Positions 59,488-64,000 of a stretch of DNA of 64,000 bases are shown one piece after another. The stretch spans positions 2,976,001 through 3,040,000 of the forward strand of contig KQ964247.1 of the NCBI GenBank assembly GCA_001566295.1. The letters run 5' to 3'. The notes beneath the pieces were generated by a model that was not told the DNA's origin, made no database searches, and saw only the letters and a program-made list of their open reading frames with translations. The DNA is from Microdochium bolleyi (Eukaryota; Ascomycota; Sordariomycetes; Xylariales; Microdochiaceae). Each line of letters opens with the position of its first letter. Positions within the stretch are counted from its first letter, which is position 1. The translations under genes were made by a program, and so were the position numbers.

Positions 59488-60543
59488 CTATCTCCTCTTC
59501 CCCTTTCGTCCTTTGCTAAACGACCTCCGTTCGCCGCTGCTCTGGATATCATTAATGTCCTTCTTGCTAAGCTTCAGCATGCCGTCCCGCAACCTGCCAA
59601 CAGCGGGTGAGTCGATATCGCGGGCCGCTGCCCTCTTGCCGTTCCTGCCGCCCTGAGCCGTCCTGGAGTTCTTGTTCTTGACTACGCCCGCGGCGCGGGT
59701 GTACGCCTTGAGCGCGTCGGTGTTGCCGCTTGGCCGTTCGAGGATGATGCCGTTCTCGCGGGCCTCACGGCGGCGCTTGCCCTCGCGGCTGGCCGCCGCT
59801 GCGTTCATGCCCTTGCGATGGCTCATGGGCATTTTAGCCTGCGCGTATATACTCGTCTTGCTTCCTAGGGCCGCCATGCGCAAGTCTGTGGCCAGCAGGC
59901 GGTTCCGGCCCGCGTGTTCGGTGCTGCCGTCGTGCGAGCGGTGATGTGTGACGGTGTTGGATAAGGTGCCGACCTTGGACGGGTTGAAGAGGTGGGATTC
60001 CGTAAGCAGACGCTGGAGCTCAAGGTCGTTTTTGAGCAGACTGGGCGCGTCCTCCTCGGTGGCTGTGGACTTGGACCTCTTGCTGCTGGCTTGCGACGTC
60101 GAGTTTTCTGGGTCGTCTGCGGTCGCGGATGGGACTTTGGACGAGAGCAGAGCTTTCCTTGTCCGTTTGGCGCTAAGGCTGTTGAGTGACGATGCTAGCA
60201 AGGACGACGGCTCAATATGTGACACGACTTCAATCTCAGGTGTCATGCCGTCCCCATCCACTGCGTCACCATCTTCGGATACACCCGACCACGAGTCTCT
60301 GTCATCGTCATCATCGTCACCCTCCTGGTCGTCGCTGTCCGTGTCCATATCTTCGGCGACTGTCTCTGCCTTTGACGGCTGTTTTGTCGTCGCTGCTGCT
60401 GCGTCGAGGGGTTTGAACTGTGCCTCGAAATAGCGCTGGAAGATTGCCTGGACGTCTTGGGCAGGCTGGTCGGCGTCGGATGCTGGACTGGCAGCTAAAG
60501 TGGTCGTGCGCGCCTTGCGCTTGCCCAGCACCGAGGAGGGCAT
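59488..60543 (-). CDS. FAF1: FAF1-like 40S ribosome assembly factor
   Basis: A nucleolar protein that assists 18S rRNA processing (yeast Faf1; human C1orf131 is the counterpart). A single exon of 351 residues. The N-terminus includes QAIFQRYFEAQFKPLD, followed by an acidic run (EGDDDDDDRDSWSG) and Ser-rich linkers. The C-terminal half holds the family core: LELQRLLTESHLF, then a basic segment with DLRMAALGSK, then QAKMPMSHRKGMNAA, and it ends in Lys/Arg clusters (SKGRKGKRR). The start codon is immediately preceded by a (CAA)n leader. Divergent from HIS6 across 374 bp. Function is assigned by family. Confidence 0.87.
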   Translation of the reverse strand: MPSSVLGKRKARTTTLAASPASDADQPAQDVQAIFQRYFEAQFKPLDAAAATTKQPSKAETVAEDMDTDSDDQEGDDDDDDRDSWSGVSEDGDAVDGDGMTPEIEVVSHIEPSSLLASSLNSLSAKRTRKALLSSKVPSATADDPENSTSQASSKRSKSTATEEDAPSLLKNDLELQRLLTESHLFNPSKVGTLSNTVTHHRSHDGSTEHAGRNRLLATDLRMAALGSKTSIYAQAKMPMSHRKGMNAAAASREGKRRREARENGIILERPSGNTDALKAYTRAAGVVKNKNSRTAQGGRNGKRAAARDIDSPAVGRLRDGMLKLSKKDINDIQSSGERRSFSKGRKGKRR

Positions 60544-60565
60544 GTTGTTGTTGTTGTTGTTGTTG
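60544..60565 (-). repeat. (CAA)n repeat adjoining the FAF1 start codon
   Basis: On the minus strand about seven CAA units end directly at the ATG, preceded by related AAT/CAA triplets. Such leaders are unstructured and G-free. Confidence 0.9.
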
Positions 60566-60917
60566 CTATTGTTATTGTCAGGCGGGCAAAGGTCATTGCC
60601 AGCGGGGTATAATGCAGCTGTCCGCCTGCAAAGGGTTGGACCGGATTGTGTTCGGCGTGGAGGTTTTGCGAGTAGGATCTGTGCTGTCGCAGAAAATGTT
60701 TACACTTGCGCAGGGCACCAAAAATTCTGGGTGCAGGGACAGCTTCCACCCAGGGACCCCTACCCCTGCCGCTAGTCTCAACCTCCAACGACATGCAGAT
60801 GCCCAGGTCGTCCAGCATTCAGAACCCCACCACGGGATATTTCAAAGCTCGCATCGGCTCAAAGAACTCTGGTCCACTCTTTGAGCTCTCGTCAACCTAC
60901 ACACGGCATAATACACA
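60544..60917. promoter_or_regulatory. Bidirectional promoter of FAF1 and HIS6
   Basis: 374 bp between the start codons of two divergent genes, so both promoters and leaders must fit here. GGTATAATG at 60606 is a weak TATA-like element. I saw no TGASTCA Gcn4/Cpc1 site, although HIS6 would be expected to respond to amino-acid control. Confidence 0.6.
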
Positions 60918-61824
60918 ATGACGCGCTTCAGGCCGTGCATAGACCTGCACGCCGGCCAGGTCAAGCAGATAGTCGGCGGCACGCTCGACAGCGAGACGTC
61001 CCAGCTGCAAACAAACTACGTGTCGCCCAACCCGGCTGGCCACTATGCAGCCCTTTATCGCGACAGTAATCTCGAGGGCGCCCACGTCATCATGCTGGGG
61101 CCGGGAAACACAGCCGCAGCCGAGCAGGCCCTTGCCGCTTGGCCCGGCCACCTCCAAGTCGGCGGCGGCATCACCGACGACAACGCTGCCCAGTGGATCG
61201 AGCGGGGTGCCTCGAAGGTCATCATCACATCTTACCTCTTCCCGGACGGTACGTTCAGCCAGGACCGCCTCAATTCAGTAGTCGGCACCCTCGGCGGCGA
61301 CACGAGCAAACTTGTCATCGACCTAAGCTGTCGCCGGAAGGGCGAGGACCGCTGGTTCGTCGCCATGAACAAGTGGCAAACCCTTACCGATATGGAGGTC
61401 AACCAAGGTTCGTTCTTGTCCTGCTCCTCGCAGGGCCTGGCAGAGCCTCCCCGAGCCTTCGTGGAAACTCTGTGGCAACCATGTATTGCTCTCGTTCGCG
61501 GTGCTGACGATATTGACAGAGTCGATAAAGTTGCTTGAGCCGTTCTGCTCTGAGTTCCTCATCCACGCGGCAGACAACGAGGGCCTTCAACGCGGCATCG
61601 ACGAGAGGCTCGTCCAGAAGCTGGCCGAGTGGTGCTCCATCCCCGTCACATATGCCGGCGGCGGTCGCAATCTAGATGACCTGGAGCTCGTCAAGCAGCT
61701 GAGCGGCGGCAAAGTGGATCTCACCATCGGCAGTGCCTTAGACTGCTTTGGCGGCACTGGGGTAAAGTACGAAGAATGTGTGCGCTGGAACCAGGATCAG
61801 GAAGCATCAGAAAAGGATAACTGA
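60918..61824 (+). CDS. HIS6: HIS6: ProFAR isomerase of histidine synthesis
   Basis: Catalyses the fourth step of histidine biosynthesis, the Amadori rearrangement of ProFAR to PRFAR, in the cytosol. Exons 60918-61407 and 61520-61824 (GTTCGT donor, ACAG acceptor, phase 1) give 264 residues; yeast His6 has 261. The TIM-barrel marks include CIDLHAGQVKQIV with catalytic Asp9 and KLVIDLSCRRKG with Asp135, the positions of the two essential aspartates. HLQVGGGITDDNA and VTYAGGGRNLDDLELV bind the two phosphates, and VDLTIGSALD follows. The intron falls between NQ and ESIKLLEPF. A readthrough frame continues to 61538, but it breaks the domain. Confidence 0.96.
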
Positions 61825-62057
61825 GTCGGCGAGGATCGAGCATCACGACCGCGGGACTACTTGGATCCACCACTCGCAAGCATTCTTGGAATATATGAAC
61901 CGTGGCGGTATAAGTTGAACTGGGAAACAACCGTACATGCTTTCCACCGAATAACTTTTCTTGTCTCATCATATGAACCCCACAAGGCGAGCCCCTCCAG
62001 AAATCACATGCTAACCAACATTTGACCACGTCATGAACCCTGCGTGACGCGGCATGT

Positions 62058-63928
62058 TCACCGCAACGATTCTAGCTCGAGTTCCAGCTGGCGGATGCGC
62101 TCGCTCTGGTCCTGCGATCCGGAGCCGAGCCGTTTCTTCAGGCTCTCCACTTCGCTGGTCAGCGAAGTTATCATCTTTGTCTGTTGCTCAAGAACCTTCT
62201 TGATTTGCTCTAGACTCTCCTCCACACCCGAGCCGGAGCTGACCGTGGCCGAGGCGCCGGCCGCCGGCGTATGGTTGGCGGCCGAAGCGGGCGGGCGGGA
62301 CTCGAAGGTTGTCGCCTTCACTGGTGATGCGGGCTTGGGTGCCGGGGCAGTGGCTGTCCTCGAAGGAACGGGTTGGGAGGTCGCAGGCACAGAGCTACGG
62401 GGAGTTGGCTTGGAGATCTCCTCAAAGCTTGACGATTCGTTGTCAGAATCCTCCTCGTTATCATTGTACTTATCAGCCATCGCAGCCATTGAGCGGTTCT
62501 GGTCCCTGAGTGACGGGGCCGGGGCCCTGGATGCGGCAGGGGTTACGGCAGGCTCAGGCGCCTTAGCCTGGGCGGGCTTGCTCGCAGGAGCGGCAGTTGG
62601 AGCGACTGCAGCCGCCGGGGGCTTGTAGTCGGACGCTACCTCGACGGGAGCGTTGCCTTCATAGATGCTTTCAAAGTCAATCTTGGGAGGCAGTGCCGTC
62701 TTGCCGCCGAGCCACTCCTCGGCACTGAGAGCAGCCTTGCCACCAGTCGCGGGTGGGAAGATATCAGACTGGAAAGTCTCGGCACGACGCGGGACGGTGA
62801 ATGAGATGGGCTCGATATAAGAGTCGTTGACAGTTTTGAAACCCCGCATAACCTCATTCTCGTGCACCTTAAAGCGGATTGTTAGATACACACTCAGGCC
62901 AATGTCTGTGCTGTGTCAATCACTTACATTGACAGCGCGCTTGGGGAGGAATGCCACGCCGCGCTGCGGATCCACCGACTTGTACTCTGACAGGAACTCA
63001 AACTTGTCATTCTCGTACTCGAAGTAACGGATATTGCCGTCACTAGCGACTTGTCAGCTTATCCAGATGCCCATCGCTTTAGGGTGATTATGCAGTGCTT
63101 ACCCTTTTCCTGCAAGGTACAGGCAGTTGCAGCTGTCATCTATCATGGTGAGTTCTCGTTAGCATTGCCACGTAAGAGACCCGGGTAGCTCGCGTCCAAG
63201 ACGTGTGTGGACGTACCCCAGAATGGCATGCAGACACCCGAGATGCTGTCGAGGGTCGTGAACCCGCCAATAGGTGAGTTGTTGCCGGGCTCCCAAAGGG
63301 CCAATTGGCGATCGCTCATCTTCGAGAAACCGGTCGTGGCAAAGCGGTTTTGCTCGCCCAGCCAGACGACGCGGCTGTTCTTCGCGCCCTCGTGTCCAGG
63401 GCCTTCGTGCGCCGGGCGTTGCTGCCGAACGTCCCACACACGCAGCTTCTTATCACGAGACGTGGTGACGAGCTTGGTCCCGCTCGCATCCCACGAGAGG
63501 CTCTGCACAATGTCCGAGTGCTTGAGAGCAAGCGGGGCGGAGCCGGTGGTGATGTCCCACAACTTGACGGACAGGTCACCCGAGGCAGAGGCAAGGATGT
63601 TGTCGGCGGCTGGGTTGAAGAGGACCTGGCCGACCTTTCTGGTGTGGCCGGTGAGTTTGGCAACGGGGCTGACGTCGGCGGGCTCCTCGGCGTCGGTGAA
63701 GAGGCTGAAACCCTGGGGAACATGCCAGATCATGACCTTGCCATCATCGGAAGCGGAGGCGACGATGCGATCGTTAAAGGGGTTCCAGTCGGTGTCGGTG
63801 ACGACAGCCGTGTGGCCACGGAAGAGGGGAATCTGGTCGGGGATTTTGCCGCGCTCGGCGAGGGGGATGACGGCGAAGGCGCCGCCGCCGCTGGCCTCCC
63901 AGTTGACAGAGAGGAACTCTGGGTTCGC
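62058..63928 (-). CDS. CRN1: Coronin (actin-binding WD40 protein), 5' partial
   Basis: An actin-filament and Arp2/3 regulator at endocytic patches. Exons in the window are 63928-63217, 63139-63103, 63042-62928 and 62867-62058; the first begins after a TTGCAG acceptor at ANPEFLSVNWEASGGG. The start codon and first exon(s) lie beyond the right edge. WD repeats include FRGHTAVVTDTDWNPF, ASDDGKVMIWHVP, LTGHTRKVGQVLFNP and SGDLSVKLWDI. The coronin signature continues across a 37-nt exon (CLYLAGKG) to DGNIRYFEYENDKFEFLSEY and EVMRGFKTVNDSYIEPISFT. A Pro/Ala/Ser linker follows, and the C-terminus is a coiled coil (about the last 50 residues, VEESLEQIKKVLEQQTKMI onward) that trimerises coronins. Confidence 0.96.
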
Positions 63929-64000
63929 CTGCAAGGGTTGGCAAGAGCGCGTTAGCCACGGGGAACGGTCGAGGTGGGTAGGCGCATTGTGAGAATAAGG
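63929..64000 (-). other. Intron of the coronin gene at the right edge
   Basis: On the minus strand this ends with a CTTGCAG acceptor, and GCTAAC, a branch-site match, lies near 63955. No donor is identifiable before the window ends, so the upstream exon is outside or just at the edge. Confidence 0.65.

Noticed and set aside
1..64000. CRISPR arrays, bacterial operons, rRNA, tRNA or intact transposons
   Set aside because: No regularly spaced direct repeats, no Shine-Dalgarno-linked gene chains, no cloverleaf, and no transposase or reverse-transcriptase motifs were seen; the window is fungal nuclear DNA.

Overview
The window reads as nuclear DNA of a filamentous ascomycete (Pezizomycotina, most likely Sordariomycetes). 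Genes are split by short introns of about 50-190 nt with GTRNGT-type donors, CTAAC branch sites and YAG acceptors. Codon use is GC-rich at third positions. The gene set includes PalB, a Ste12 with C-terminal C2H2 fingers, an AA9 monooxygenase with a fungal CBM1, and a relic gene with RIP-like mutations. A finer placement is not justified from the sequence alone.

Layout. 1-4.5 kb: no credible gene; the right half is a C/T-rich leader with simple repeats in front of a C2H2 regulator (4.5-6.1 kb). 7.1-9.9 kb (-): the calpain-like protease PalB/Rim13. 11.4-12.7 kb (+): a peroxisomal adenine nucleotide carrier. 13.4-14.0 kb (+): ribosomal protein eL29. 16.2-16.6 kb (-): a Yippee protein. 17.8-19.6 kb (-): a ferric reductase. 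19.6-23.8 kb: no gene seen. 23.8-26.4 kb (-): a large protein of unknown function. 27.7-31.8 kb (+): CLU/TIF31. 33.0-35.0 kb (+): a DHA2-type MFS transporter. 35.4-36.4 kb (-): a MARVEL-like tetraspan. 37.4-38.5 kb (+): a BTB protein. 40.8-41.8 kb (+): AA9-CBM1. 42.2-43.0 kb (-): a PRXL2/AhpC-TSA_2-like redox protein. 43.6-45.5 kb (+): DML1/Misato. 46.3-47.4 kb (+): a ruined M28 aminopeptidase. 47.4-55 kb: gene-free, with its left part AT-richer. 56.4-58.8 kb (+): STE12. 59.5-60.5 kb (-): FAF1. 60.9-61.8 kb (+): HIS6. 62.1 kb to the right edge (-): coronin, lacking its 5' exons.

Most genes are ordinary chromosomal housekeeping or signalling genes in no shared operon or pathway cluster. Several lie head to head over short shared promoters (FAF1/HIS6, redox protein/DML1, MARVEL/BTB). 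Recurring themes are signalling (PalB for ambient pH, STE12 for MAPK output), translation and ribosome biogenesis (eL29, FAF1, CLU/TIF31), mitochondrial and peroxisomal biology (CLU, DML1, the carrier) and extracellular or surface functions (AA9, ferric reductase, MFS).

No phage, CRISPR, intact transposon, rRNA or tRNA gene was recognised. I do not see a clearly new multi-gene system. The best leads are a GC-AG intron in DML1, the aminopeptidase relic with three nonsense codons all explicable by CpA-to-TpA change, a frame-preserving 84-nt zinc-finger exon in STE12, a (CAA)n leader abutting the FAF1 start codon, and the unassigned 853-residue protein.
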